Of a stretch of 64,000 nt of DNA, positions 42,317 through 50,481 are shown in pieces. Position numbers and translations under genes: made by a program. Source of the stretch: Roseibium sediminicola (GTDB lineage: Bacteria; Pseudomonadota; Alphaproteobacteria; Rhizobiales; Stappiaceae); contig NZ_JALNMJ010000001.1 of assembly GCF_023156505.1 (NCBI RefSeq), positions 558,001-622,000 of the forward strand, given 5' to 3'. Below the pieces are notes generated by a model, which was not told where the DNA came from, searched no databases, and saw only the letters and a program-made list of their open reading frames with translations. Numbering within the stretch: position 1 is the stretch's first letter; every line of letters begins with the position of its first letter.

Positions 42317-43090
42317 GTGATCCGACTGGACAAGATCTGCGTCGATTTCGGAGGACTGCGGGCGGTTGACCACGCAAGCTTCGAAATCGGTGCAGGCCGC
42401 ATCACCGGCCTGATCGGGCCGAATGGTGCGGGCAAGACCACCGCCTTCAACGTGATCGCCGGCGCTGTCCGGCCAACTTCCGGACGGGTGATCCTGGACG
42501 GGCGCGACATCACCCGCCTGAAACCCCACCAGCGGGCAGCGGCGGGCCTCGCGCGCACCTTCCAGATCCCACATGAATTCGACCGTCTCTCGGTGCTTGA
42601 AAACCTGATGGCCGCCGCGTCGGCCCCGGAAGGCGAGAATGTCATCAACGTGATCTTTCGCCGTGGTCGCTATGCCGCCGAGGAGCGGGAGATCTACGAC
42701 ACCGCGCGTGACACCATTCGCCTTTTGGAACTGGAGCATGTCATCGACGAGAAAGCCGGCAATCTTTCTGGTGGCCAGAAAAAACTGGTCGAGCTTGGCC
42801 GGGCCCTGATGCGCAAGCCCAAGGTGGTGCTGCTCGACGAGATCGGCGCCGGCATCAACCGAACGCTGTTAGGCAAGCTCGCCGACAAGATCCTGATGCT
42901 CAACCGCGAGCGCGGGCTGACCTTTTGCCTGATCGAGCACGATCTCGACTATGTCTCCAAGCTTTGCGACCACGTGCTGGTCATGGCGCAAGGCACGCTC
43001 CTGACCGAAGGCACGGTCGAGGCTGTCCGCAATGACGAACGGGTCATTGAAGCCTATTTCGGCGGCGGCAAATACGAGGCCCGCCTATGA
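42317..43090 (+). CDS. ABC transporter ATP-binding protein (LivG-like)
   Basis: A 257-residue ATPase with Walker A IGPNGAGKTTAFNVI, signature LSGGQKKLVELGRAL and Walker B VVLLDEIGAGIN, where Ile replaces the usual Pro after the catalytic Glu. FCLIEHDLDYVSKLC carries the H-loop. It starts with GTG 12 bases after the binding-protein stop and overlaps the LivF-like gene by 4 bases. Confidence 0.91.
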   Translation: MIRLDKICVDFGGLRAVDHASFEIGAGRITGLIGPNGAGKTTAFNVIAGAVRPTSGRVILDGRDITRLKPHQRAAAGLARTFQIPHEFDRLSVLENLMAAASAPEGENVINVIFRRGRYAAEEREIYDTARDTIRLLELEHVIDEKAGNLSGGQKKLVELGRALMRKPKVVLLDEIGAGINRTLLGKLADKILMLNRERGLTFCLIEHDLDYVSKLCDHVLVMAQGTLLTEGTVEAVRNDERVIEAYFGGGKYEARL

Positions 43091-43806
43091 CCGAACGTCT
43101 GTCGGTTACGGATCTGACGGCCGGCTATGGCGGCCCGCCGATCATCGAGGACATTTCACTCACCGTCGAGCCGGGCGAGATCGCGGTCATTCTGGGCCCG
43201 AACGGGGCCGGCAAGTCGACGCTTCTAAAGACCATTTTCGCGCTGACGCAAGTCGCCGCCGGCTCAATCCGCCTTGGCGCCAAGGAACTGGTCGGCTGCA
43301 AGACCTCTGCGCTGGTGCCGCTCGGGGTCTCGGCCGTGCCCCAGTCGAAAAACGTCTTTGCCACCCTGTCGGTGGAAGAGAACCTGGATGTGGGCACCTA
43401 TGCCGCCCCGCCGAAGGACAAGGCCGCCACACGCGAGAAGATCCTCGCCCTGTTCCCGGACCTGAAGGACAAGCTCGGCCAGCCGGCGGGGGAGCTCTCC
43501 GGCGGTCAGCGCCAGATGGTTGCCATGGGCCGGGCCTTGATGAGCGAGCCGAAGCTTATCCTGCTGGACGAACCGACCGCGGGCCTTTCGCCCGCCTATC
43601 TGGAACGGATCTTCGATCTGCTTCTCGACATCCGCAAAACCGGGATCACGATCTTGATGGTGGAACAGAACGCGCGCCAGGCGCTGCAGATCGCCGATCA
43701 TGGCCATATCCTTGTGGCCGGGCGGAACCATGTCAGCGGCACGGGCAAGGAACTGCTCGCCGATGAAGACGTCCGCCGCCTGTTTCTGGGAGGCGCGGCC
43801 GCATGA
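43087..43806 (+). CDS. ABC transporter ATP-binding protein (LivF-like)
   Basis: A 239-residue ATPase: Walker A LGPNGAGKSTLLKTI, Q-loop VSAVPQSKNVFATLSVEENL, signature LSGGQRQMVAMGRAL, Walker B LILLDEPTAGLSPA, and MVEQNARQALQ, the LivF hallmark. It overlaps its neighbours by 4 bases on both sides and forms the ATPase heterodimer with the LivG-like protein. Confidence 0.92.
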   Translation: MTERLSVTDLTAGYGGPPIIEDISLTVEPGEIAVILGPNGAGKSTLLKTIFALTQVAAGSIRLGAKELVGCKTSALVPLGVSAVPQSKNVFATLSVEENLDVGTYAAPPKDKAATREKILALFPDLKDKLGQPAGELSGGQRQMVAMGRALMSEPKLILLDEPTAGLSPAYLERIFDLLLDIRKTGITILMVEQNARQALQIADHGHILVAGRNHVSGTGKELLADEDVRRLFLGGAAA

Positions 43807-44693
43807 TCGAATTCATCAATTTCTATCTGTTTCCGGCGCTGACCATCGGCAGCATCTATGCGCTCGGCGCCGTCGGCATCTCGATGATCTTCGGCATTCT
43901 GCGTTTTGCCCATTTCGCCCATGGCGATCTGATGACGCTCGGCACCTACGGCATCCTCGCCGCGGCGGCGATCCTGCCGGTCAATCCGCTGCTGCTGATC
44001 CCCTTCGGCATGGTGCTGACCATCGTTTCCGCGCTGCTGGTGGACCGGTTATTCTACCAGCCGCTGCGCGCGCTCCCGACCATCTACACCGTGATCTCCT
44101 CCTTCGGCATTGCGCTGGTGTTCCGCTCGCTCGTGCAGCTGATCTGGGGCTCGGAAAACCAGGTGTTCTCGACAGGCGTCAAGCCGCCCCTGGTGCTGTT
44201 CGACACGATCCGGGTGTCCGTCCTGCATCTCCAGGCAATCGTCGCCACCGCCATCATCGCCGTGCTGCTGCATTTCTTCCTGAGCCGGACCCGAACCGGC
44301 CGGTCGATGCGCGCCGTGGCGGATGATCCGGAACTGGCCGAAGTCTCGGGTCTCGATACCGCAAAAGTGGTGCGCTGGACTTGGATCATCGGCGCGGCGC
44401 TTGCGGCCATTGCCGGCGCTTTCGCGGCGCTCAACACCAGCGCCCATCCGAACCTCGGCTGGAACCTGCTCCTGCCGATGTTCGCCGCGGCGATCCTCGG
44501 CGGTATCGGCAAACCCATGGGCGCCATGGCCGGCGGGTTCCTGATCGGCCTTGCCGAGGAGCTGTCCTCCTATCACTGGATCGGCGACGACGCACTGATC
44601 TCGCCGTCCTACAAGACAGCGGTTGCCTTCATCTGCATGATCGCGCTCTTGATCTTCCGGCCGCAGGGCCTCTTCAAGGGGAGGCTGCTCTGA
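43803..44693 (+). CDS. ABC transporter permease (LivH-like)
   Basis: A 296-residue membrane permease with about eight helices. Family segments: IYALGAVGISMIFGILRFAH near the start, SRTRTGRSMRAVADDPELAE (EAA-like loop, ~165-185), and FAAAILGGIGKPMGAMAGGF near the end. No large N-terminal extension is present, unlike UrtB, so this is not a second urea permease. Confidence 0.92.
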   Translation: MIEFINFYLFPALTIGSIYALGAVGISMIFGILRFAHFAHGDLMTLGTYGILAAAAILPVNPLLLIPFGMVLTIVSALLVDRLFYQPLRALPTIYTVISSFGIALVFRSLVQLIWGSENQVFSTGVKPPLVLFDTIRVSVLHLQAIVATAIIAVLLHFFLSRTRTGRSMRAVADDPELAEVSGLDTAKVVRWTWIIGAALAAIAGAFAALNTSAHPNLGWNLLLPMFAAAILGGIGKPMGAMAGGFLIGLAEELSSYHWIGDDALISPSYKTAVAFICMIALLIFRPQGLFKGRLL

Positions 44694-45661
44694 TGGAACT
44701 CACAGGTCTCTTTTTCTATCTCGTCAGCCTTTTGATCCTCGGCGGCATCTACGCGCTGCTCTGCCTCGCCCTCAACATTCAGTGGGGCATGGGCGGGCTC
44801 TTCAATGCGGGAATCGCCGGGTTCTACGGCGTCGGCGCTTATTCGTCGGCGATCCTGACCACGGCAGCCTCGTCCCGGCATCTCGGCGGTTACGGTCTGC
44901 CTGTGCCGCTCGGACTTGTCGGCGCGGCGATCCTCGCCGGTTTGGCTGGATGGGCGGTTGCCAAGATCTGTGTGCGCCTCAAGAGCGACTATCTGGCCAT
45001 GGCCTCGATCGGCATTGCCGAGATCCTGCGGCTGGTCATCGTCAACGAGGACTGGCTCACCAATGGCAGCCTAGGCGTGTCCAGAATTCCGCGCCCGCTT
45101 GGCGACCTGGCCACAGGCCGCATGAGCGACGTTGTGTTTCTGGGCTTTGTCTGGCTGGTGGTGCTGCTGGTCTTCGTGGCCTCCAGCCGTCTCTATGACA
45201 GTCCCTGGGGGCGGAGCCTCCGGGCCATTCGCGACAACGAGACTTCGGCGGCGGCGGCCGGCAAGAACATCGAGAAATTCCGCATCCAGACCTTCGTCAT
45301 CGGCTGCGCCGTCATGGGCATCGCCGGCGGCCTGTCGGCGCATTATTTCCGCTTCCTGTCGCCGACCGCGACCGATCCGCTGCTCGTGACCTTCCTTGTC
45401 TGGGTGATGCTGATGGCAGGTGGCTCGGGCAACAACAAGGGGGCGATCCTGGGCGCGCTCGCCATCTGGACCCTGTGGTCGGTGACGGAAATCTTCACCA
45501 ACCGTCTGCCGCCAGAATGGGCCACACGCAGCTCCTTCATCCGCATGCTGCTGGTCGGTCTGTTGCTGCAGGTGGTGCTGCAGCGGTTCCGCGCCGGTCT
45601 CATTCCGGAAAAGTCACCGCCCGTAAGGTTCAAGGAGGAGGGGCCGGAACCGGACAGGTAA
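44693..45661 (+). CDS. ABC transporter permease (LivM-like)
   Basis: A 322-residue permease with about nine helices. It has QWGMGGLFNAGIAGFYGVGA, the loop YDSPWGRSLRAIRDNETSAA (~170-190), and VWVMLMAGGSGNNKGAILGA. The ATG at 44693 overlaps the LivH-like stop by one base (TGATG); the longer frame from 44381 lies inside that gene. It is the last gene of the bicupin-importer operon. Confidence 0.92.
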   Translation: MELTGLFFYLVSLLILGGIYALLCLALNIQWGMGGLFNAGIAGFYGVGAYSSAILTTAASSRHLGGYGLPVPLGLVGAAILAGLAGWAVAKICVRLKSDYLAMASIGIAEILRLVIVNEDWLTNGSLGVSRIPRPLGDLATGRMSDVVFLGFVWLVVLLVFVASSRLYDSPWGRSLRAIRDNETSAAAAGKNIEKFRIQTFVIGCAVMGIAGGLSAHYFRFLSPTATDPLLVTFLVWVMLMAGGSGNNKGAILGALAIWTLWSVTEIFTNRLPPEWATRSSFIRMLLVGLLLQVVLQRFRAGLIPEKSPPVRFKEEGPEPDR

Positions 45662-45755
45662 GCGCTGCGGGGAGGTATGAGGTTAGACCCACTGCCAAGA
45701 GCAGAAACTCCTCCGGAAGCGTCGCTGCCTTACGCAAAAGATACACGCTCTCATT

Positions 45756-45889
45756 TTGTCATCCCGGCTGGAGCGAAGCGGAAGGTCGGGGCCCGGTAAC
45801 TACGTAGTTGTGTTTGGTTTTCAAGCGTTTGCGACACGGTGTACTGGGGCGTGGTCTTGCCGCTATCGCGTCAAACCGGAATGACAATG
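45756..45889. repeat. REP-like palindromic element (GTCATCCCGG family)
   Basis: TTGTCATCCCGGC at the left and CGTCAAACCGGAATGACAA at the right form an imperfect inverted pair like the compact hairpin at 13131-13168, with ~100 bases between them that include TAACTACGTAGTTG, itself a near-palindrome. It follows the LivM-like gene. No gene is seen from 45662 to 46050. Confidence 0.6.
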
Positions 45890-45943
45890 GAAGCGCACAG
45901 GTCAATGGGTTCTCTCTCGAAATCGGTGCGAGAGTATTTATGA

Positions 45944-45964
45944 TTGTTCGATATTGTTGAACAA
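45944..45964. promoter_or_regulatory. Inverted repeat upstream of DoxX gene
   Basis: TTGTTC-N9-GAACAA is an exact 6+6 inverted repeat in an AT-rich stretch about 90 bases before the DoxX start. The TTC-N9-GAA arrangement is like sites used by LysR-type regulators. The regulator is not identified. Confidence 0.45.
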
Positions 45965-46050
45965 ACAGGCGAAAAATACTTACCTTATAAAATATTAGAT
46001 AAACAGTATCGTGATCTCACAGCAAGGCGCTCAGGGGGATCGCCGGACAG

Positions 46051-46506
46051 ATGAGGACAAGACCCATGACTGTTCTCAATGTGAATACCGGTGCCGATAC
46101 TACCGGAGCTGCACTCTTCGGGACCCTGGACGGCCTGGCACCGCTCGCCGCGCGGTTTCTGATCGCGCCGCTGTTTCTTCTTGCGGGCATCAACAAACTG
46201 GGCTCGGCGGAAGCGACCATCGCCTGGATCGACGCGGCCGGATTGCCCTTTGCAACGCTTGGCTATATTGCCGCCGTTGTTGTCGAAATCTTCGGCAGTC
46301 TCGCGCTGATCGCCGGATACAAGACCCGCTATGCCGCTGGCATCATGGCCCTCTTCACGGTCGCTGCCGCACTGGCGTTCCACAACCAGCTGGGCGATCA
46401 GAACCAGTTCATCCACTTCTTCAAGAACATCGCCATTGCTGGTGGCCTTTTGCAGATTGTTGCCTTCGGCGCCGGCCGATACAGCCTGGACGCAAAGACG
46501 AAGTAG
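46051..46506 (+). CDS. DoxX-family membrane protein
   Basis: A 151-residue inner-membrane protein with four helices. The DoxX/SURF4-like pattern is LAARFLIAPLFLLAGINKLG (first helix and loop), then GYIAAVVVEIFGSLALIAGY, and FHNQLGDQNQFIHFFKNIAI before the last helix. DoxX proteins are often linked to redox or stress responses, without a fixed reaction. Either ATG 46051 or ATG 46066 (with GAGGA 8 bases upstream) may be the start. A good terminator follows, so it is a single-gene transcript. Confidence 0.85.
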   Translation: MRTRPMTVLNVNTGADTTGAALFGTLDGLAPLAARFLIAPLFLLAGINKLGSAEATIAWIDAAGLPFATLGYIAAVVVEIFGSLALIAGYKTRYAAGIMALFTVAAALAFHNQLGDQNQFIHFFKNIAIAGGLLQIVAFGAGRYSLDAKTK

Positions 46507-46538
46507 GGCGATACGCCCGACAATCGGCACATGAACCC

Positions 46539-46577
46539 GCACCGGCTTCCGTTTTGACGGGAGCCGTGCGTGTTTTT
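46539..46577 (+). terminator. Rho-independent terminator after the DoxX gene
   Basis: GCACCGGCTTCCGT pairs with ACGGGAGCCGTGC (one bulge, one G-T pair) around a TTTG loop, followed by GTGTTTTTG. It lies 32 bases after the DoxX stop. Confidence 0.8.
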
Positions 46578-46648
46578 GCGTTTTGCAGGTTCGTGTCAAC
46601 GATTTGACTAAGGTGAAGTTTGGGCAGTAGACCCTTGGGGCAATGTAG

Positions 46649-47683
46649 TTGCAAAGCATCTTGACCGGTGCCGCGCCCGAAACCCGAACGCCGCAATCGA
46701 AGAGCCAAGTGCCGACTGACAACCAAAAACAAGATGACAAGCTCACGTTTGAAATCTTCATTCAACCCGGCTTTTCCGATCTCGAACTGGCCTCGGTTCT
46801 GTCCGTCCTGAGAACGGCCAACGACGTCCTGAACCGGGACCGGTTTGCCTGGCAATTGACATCGGACACGCCGGGTTTCGTCGACAGCCGGTCGGACATG
46901 ATTGCGCGCGCGGAGCCGACCATCGGCGACCAGTTCCTGCGCGATTGCCTGATCGTGATAGCCGGTCCCGGCAACCGGCATGAGGGCTGGCTGCGCCGCC
47001 TCCGGGCCATGCAGAAGCTTCAGCGGCGGGTGCTGCTTCTTTCCGATGCGTCGCGCGAATATATCAAGGCCGCCAATCTGGAAGACGGCAGCGCGACCGC
47101 GCATTGGCGCGATGCCGGATTGCTGCGCGAGGTTGGCAACACGCCGCAGCTTTCGGACAGCCTTGCCCAGGAAAACGGCAGCATCGTCACCAGTTCCGGC
47201 GAGGGCTTTTCCGTCGAAGCCGTGATCGGGGTACTGGCCAGCCATCTGGAAAGCTGGCAATGCGCCGAGATCGCCAGCCTGTTGATTGTCGAGAATGTAC
47301 GCGGGTTTTCCCATCCGCAGCCCAAGGGCATGAGCGACAACACAAACCTGTTCGAGAAGCGGCTTCAGAAGGTCGTCCAGCTAATGGAGCAGAATGTCGA
47401 GGCGCCGTTGCGCCTGTCGGACCTTGCCAGCCAGGTCGGCCTGTCGCCGCGCCATCTGGAACGGCTCTTCACCGTCTATCTCAACACGACCCCGGCCCGG
47501 TTCTACAAGAAGATCCGCCTCAAGAAGGCCCACACACTGGTGACCAGCACGCATATTTCCCTGATCGAGATTGCGATCGCCTGCGGATTCCTGACCGCGC
47601 CGACCTTCTCGCAAGCCTACAAGGCCGAGTTCGGTGAAACGCCGACAAAGGTGCGACGGAAGAAGGTCGGGCCAGCGTCGTGA
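46649..47683 (+). CDS. GlxA-like AraC-family regulator (DJ-1/PfpI domain plus HTH)
   Basis: A 344-residue regulator. Residues ~30-205 form a DJ-1/PfpI-like domain (FEIFIQPGFSDLELASVLSV, CLIVIAGPGNRHEGW); no nucleophilic Cys is seen at the usual elbow, as in most GlxA-type regulators. Residues ~235-340 are an AraC helix-turn-helix pair (LRLSDLASQVGLSPRHLERL, VYLNTTPARFYKKIRLKKA, IAIACGFLTAPTFSQAYKAE). Relatives control quaternary-amine catabolism, but no such genes are near. The start may be TTG 46649 or GTG 46709; neither has a strong ribosome site. Confidence 0.85.
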   Translation: MQSILTGAAPETRTPQSKSQVPTDNQKQDDKLTFEIFIQPGFSDLELASVLSVLRTANDVLNRDRFAWQLTSDTPGFVDSRSDMIARAEPTIGDQFLRDCLIVIAGPGNRHEGWLRRLRAMQKLQRRVLLLSDASREYIKAANLEDGSATAHWRDAGLLREVGNTPQLSDSLAQENGSIVTSSGEGFSVEAVIGVLASHLESWQCAEIASLLIVENVRGFSHPQPKGMSDNTNLFEKRLQKVVQLMEQNVEAPLRLSDLASQVGLSPRHLERLFTVYLNTTPARFYKKIRLKKAHTLVTSTHISLIEIAIACGFLTAPTFSQAYKAEFGETPTKVRRKKVGPAS

Positions 47684-47827
47684 CATCCGCAATTGCCGAA
47701 GCTAGCGCCCATTAAAACCATCTCTCTCCTTTCCATGCCGAGCGTTGCCTGAAACGCCTTGCAAAGGTCTCGCTTGTAGAGCGCGAAGCGCAGTGCTTCT
47801 AAATTTCGGATTCCTTTCTTGACAAAT

Positions 47828-47841
47828 TTGGAACGTTCCAA
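47828..47841. promoter_or_regulatory. LacI-type operator O1
   Basis: TTGGAACGTTCCAA, a perfect 14-base palindrome, 65 bases before the first gene of the long operon. An identical copy is centred exactly 30 bases downstream. The central CG with A-T flanks is typical of LacI-family sites. Confidence 0.82.
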
Positions 47842-47857
47842 TATTCAGAAACAAGAT

Positions 47858-47871
47858 TTGGAACGTTCCAA
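47858..47871. promoter_or_regulatory. LacI-type operator O2
   Basis: Second exact copy of TTGGAACGTTCCAA; here symmetry extends to TTTGGAACGTTCCAAA (16 bases). The 30-base spacing is about three helix turns, so two repressor dimers could bind the same face. The likely ligand is the LacI repressor at the operon's end (62396). Confidence 0.82.
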
Positions 47872-47905
47872 AAAAGGCAAGCAACAAGATATCTGGGAGG
47901 TCTGA

Positions 47906-48904
47906 ATGCGTTGGGCCCTGATCGGCGCGAGCCGGATTGCGTCGAGCTACATGATTGAGGCGATCCGCGCACAGGGCGGTGACATCCTGTCGGTGCTCAG
48001 TTCGGATGCCGCGCGTGGCGAAGGCTATGCCCGCGAGAACGGCATTGGCCGGAGCCTTACCGATCTGGACCAGCTGCTTGCGGATGACAGCGTCGACGCG
48101 GTCTATATCTCCACGACCAACGAGAAGCATCATGCCCAGGCTCTGGCGGCGATCGCGGCCGGCAAGCATATCCTGTGCGAAAAGCCGTTGGCGATGACGT
48201 TGGACGACGCCTGCGAAATGGTCCGGGCTGCAAAGGAAAAGGGTGTCGTCTTTGCCACCAATCACCATCTGCGCAATGCCGGCTCCCATCTCGCCATTCG
48301 CGACCTGATCCGCTCGGGCCGTATCGGCGAAGTGCTGAGCGCTCGTGTCTTCCACGCGGTGCATCTGCCCGAAGTGCTGCAGGGCTGGCGGATCAACGAC
48401 GCGGCCGCCGGCGGCGGGGTTATTCCCGACATCACGGTGCATGACGCGGACACGGTCCGTTTTCACCTGGGTGAAGACCCGCAGGAAGTTGTTGCGAAAG
48501 CGGGTGCCTCCGGGATGGGGCAGGGGGTCGAGGACAGCGTCATGTCCGTCTGGTCGATGCCCTCGGGCGCCATGGTCGAGAGCCATGAGAGCTTCACCCA
48601 TCCCTTTGCCGGCACCGGCATCGAATTCCACGGCACAAAGGGCTCGCTCTTCGCCCGCAACGTCATGACCCAGGAGCCGACCGGCGAGATCGTCCTGGTC
48701 GATGCGGATGGCGAGCACGCGATCCCGTTCGCAAAACACAATCTCTACGAATATGCGCTTGGTCTCTTCAAGGGTGCAGTCGCGGGCACCGGCGCCCCGT
48801 CGGCGGACGGTGTCGACGGCATCAAGTCGCTCGCGGTCGCCCTTGCCGTGCGCGAGGCCGCGCAGACCGGCCAGGCCGTCACCGTCAATTACGGAGGCTT
48901 TTGA
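47906..48904 (+). CDS. Gfo/Idh/MocA oxidoreductase, 1,5-anhydro-D-fructose reductase-like
   Basis: A 332-residue NAD(P)-dependent sugar oxidoreductase. The Rossmann start is WALIGASRIASSYMIEAIRA; the family motif EKP is in ILCEKPLAMTLDDA (about residue 95); the catalytic region has VIPDITVHDADTVRFHL (His and Asp, ~175-190). The whole pattern, including TNHHLRNAGSHLAIRD and ARVFHAVHLPEVLQGWR, closely recalls the 1,5-anhydro-D-fructose reductase of Sinorhizobium morelense as I remember it. It likely reduces a keto-sugar. GGGAGG lies 5 bases before the ATG. First gene of the LacI operon. Confidence 0.88.
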   Translation: MRWALIGASRIASSYMIEAIRAQGGDILSVLSSDAARGEGYARENGIGRSLTDLDQLLADDSVDAVYISTTNEKHHAQALAAIAAGKHILCEKPLAMTLDDACEMVRAAKEKGVVFATNHHLRNAGSHLAIRDLIRSGRIGEVLSARVFHAVHLPEVLQGWRINDAAAGGGVIPDITVHDADTVRFHLGEDPQEVVAKAGASGMGQGVEDSVMSVWSMPSGAMVESHESFTHPFAGTGIEFHGTKGSLFARNVMTQEPTGEIVLVDADGEHAIPFAKHNLYEYALGLFKGAVAGTGAPSADGVDGIKSLAVALAVREAAQTGQAVTVNYGGF

Positions 48905-48906
48905 AC

Positions 48907-50481
48907 ATGACCTCCAAGATCGTTTCCATGGAAGACGCCGCCGGACGCATCGCGGATGGCGCGGTTGTCACCGTTTCCTCTTCCTCCGGCCTCGGATGCC
49001 CGGACCGGATCCTGAAAGCCATCGGCGACAGGTTCGACCGGGAAGGGCATCCGAGAAACCTTACGACGCTGCACCCGATCGCGGCCGGCGACATGTACGG
49101 CATCAAGGGCATCGACCACATCGCCAAGGATGGACTGCTGTCGACGATCATCGCCGGGTCCTATCCCTCCGGACCGTCGTCGCTGCCCATGCCGGAGATC
49201 TGGCGCATGCTCGTCGACAATCGGGTCGCTGCTTATAACGTGCCGTCGGGCATCCTGTTCGACATGCATCGCGATGTCGCGGCGCGTCGTCCGGGCGTGA
49301 TGACCAAGGTCGGCCTCGACACGTTTGTCGATCCCGTTCGCCAGGGCTGCGCCATGAACGAGGCGGCCGAAGCCAAACCGATCGTCAACCGCCTGGAGCT
49401 TGCCGGCGAAACCTGGCTGCATTTCCCGAACATCGTGCCCGATGTTGCTATTGTCCGGGCGACGACGGCGGATGAAAGCGGCAACCTGACCTATGAACAC
49501 GAGGGCGCCTATCTCGGCGGTCTGGAACAGGCCATTGCGACCCGCAACCATGGCGGCCTGGTGATCGCGCAGGTCAAGCGGGTCACCGCCTGCGGGTCCC
49601 TGCGCCCTCATGACGTGCGTATTCCCGGCCACCTGGTCGATCTGATCGTGGTCGATCCCGACCAGCGCCAGACCACGGAAACGGATTACGATCCGGCCAT
49701 CTCCGGTGAAATCATGCGGCCCTGGTCCAGCTTCTCCCTGGCCGAGCACAGCGTGGAAAAGGTGGTCGCGCGCCGCGCCGCCATGGAGCTGCGCGCCGGC
49801 CAGACCGCCAATCTCGGCTTCGGTATTTCCGCGATCGTGCCGCGGGTGCTTCTGGAGGCCGGCCGCGAACAGGCGGTCACCTGGGCAATCGAGCAGGGTG
49901 CAACGGGCGGCATGCCGCTGACCGGCTTTGCCTTTGGCTGCGCTTCGAACGCGGACGCCTTCATGCCGTCGCCACAGCAATTCACCTATTTTCAGGGAGG
50001 TGGCTTCGACGTTTCCTTCCTGTCGTTTCTCGAGGTCGACCTGGACGGCAACGTCAATGTCTCCAAGCTCGGCAAGAAACCTTACCTGACAGCGGGTTGC
50101 GGCGGTTTTGTCGACATCACGGCCAATGCGCGCAAGATCGTCTTCTCTGGCCTGTTTGAGGCCGGCGCAGAGATCGAGCTGACACCGGACGCCCTCAAGG
50201 TGAAAACGCCGGGCAAGTTCACCAAGATGGTCGACGAGGTCGAACACGTCACCTTCTCCGGACGCCGGGCTCGCGAGCTCGGCCAGCAAGTGCTTTACGT
50301 CACCGAGCGCTGTGTCATCGAGCTGACTGGCGACGGCCTGACAGCGACCGAGATCATGCCGGGCATTGATCCGCAAAGGGACATTGTCGAAGCCTCCGGT
50401 GGGCGGGTGAAACTGGCAGGCAACCTGCAGATGATGCCGAAGGCTCTGCTCAATGAAGGCGCGATGGAGCTTGCCCTATGA
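48907..50481 (+). CDS. Acyl-CoA:acetate/3-oxoacid CoA-transferase-like protein
   Basis: A 524-residue family I CoA-transferase with both halves fused (YdiF/PCT-like). The N-half has VVTVSSSSGLGCPDRILKAI and TTLHPIAAGDMYGIKG; the C-half has AVTWAIEQGATGGMPLTGFA, where the Glu of EQGATGG is the expected CoA-thioester-forming residue (about 330). It moves CoA between short acids, activating a carboxylate. The ATG at 48907 follows the reductase stop by 2 bases. Such an enzyme is unexpected in a sugar-import operon. Confidence 0.88.
   Translation: MTSKIVSMEDAAGRIADGAVVTVSSSSGLGCPDRILKAIGDRFDREGHPRNLTTLHPIAAGDMYGIKGIDHIAKDGLLSTIIAGSYPSGPSSLPMPEIWRMLVDNRVAAYNVPSGILFDMHRDVAARRPGVMTKVGLDTFVDPVRQGCAMNEAAEAKPIVNRLELAGETWLHFPNIVPDVAIVRATTADESGNLTYEHEGAYLGGLEQAIATRNHGGLVIAQVKRVTACGSLRPHDVRIPGHLVDLIVVDPDQRQTTETDYDPAISGEIMRPWSSFSLAEHSVEKVVARRAAMELRAGQTANLGFGISAIVPRVLLEAGREQAVTWAIEQGATGGMPLTGFAFGCASNADAFMPSPQQFTYFQGGGFDVSFLSFLEVDLDGNVNVSKLGKKPYLTAGCGGFVDITANARKIVFSGLFEAGAEIELTPDALKVKTPGKFTKMVDEVEHVTFSGRRARELGQQVLYVTERCVIELTGDGLTATEIMPGIDPQRDIVEASGGRVKLAGNLQMMPKALLNEGAMELAL

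Noticed and set aside
41084..42739. 551-codon open frame on the minus strand
   Set aside because: Mirror of the LivK-like and LivG-like genes, which show a signal peptide and Walker motifs.
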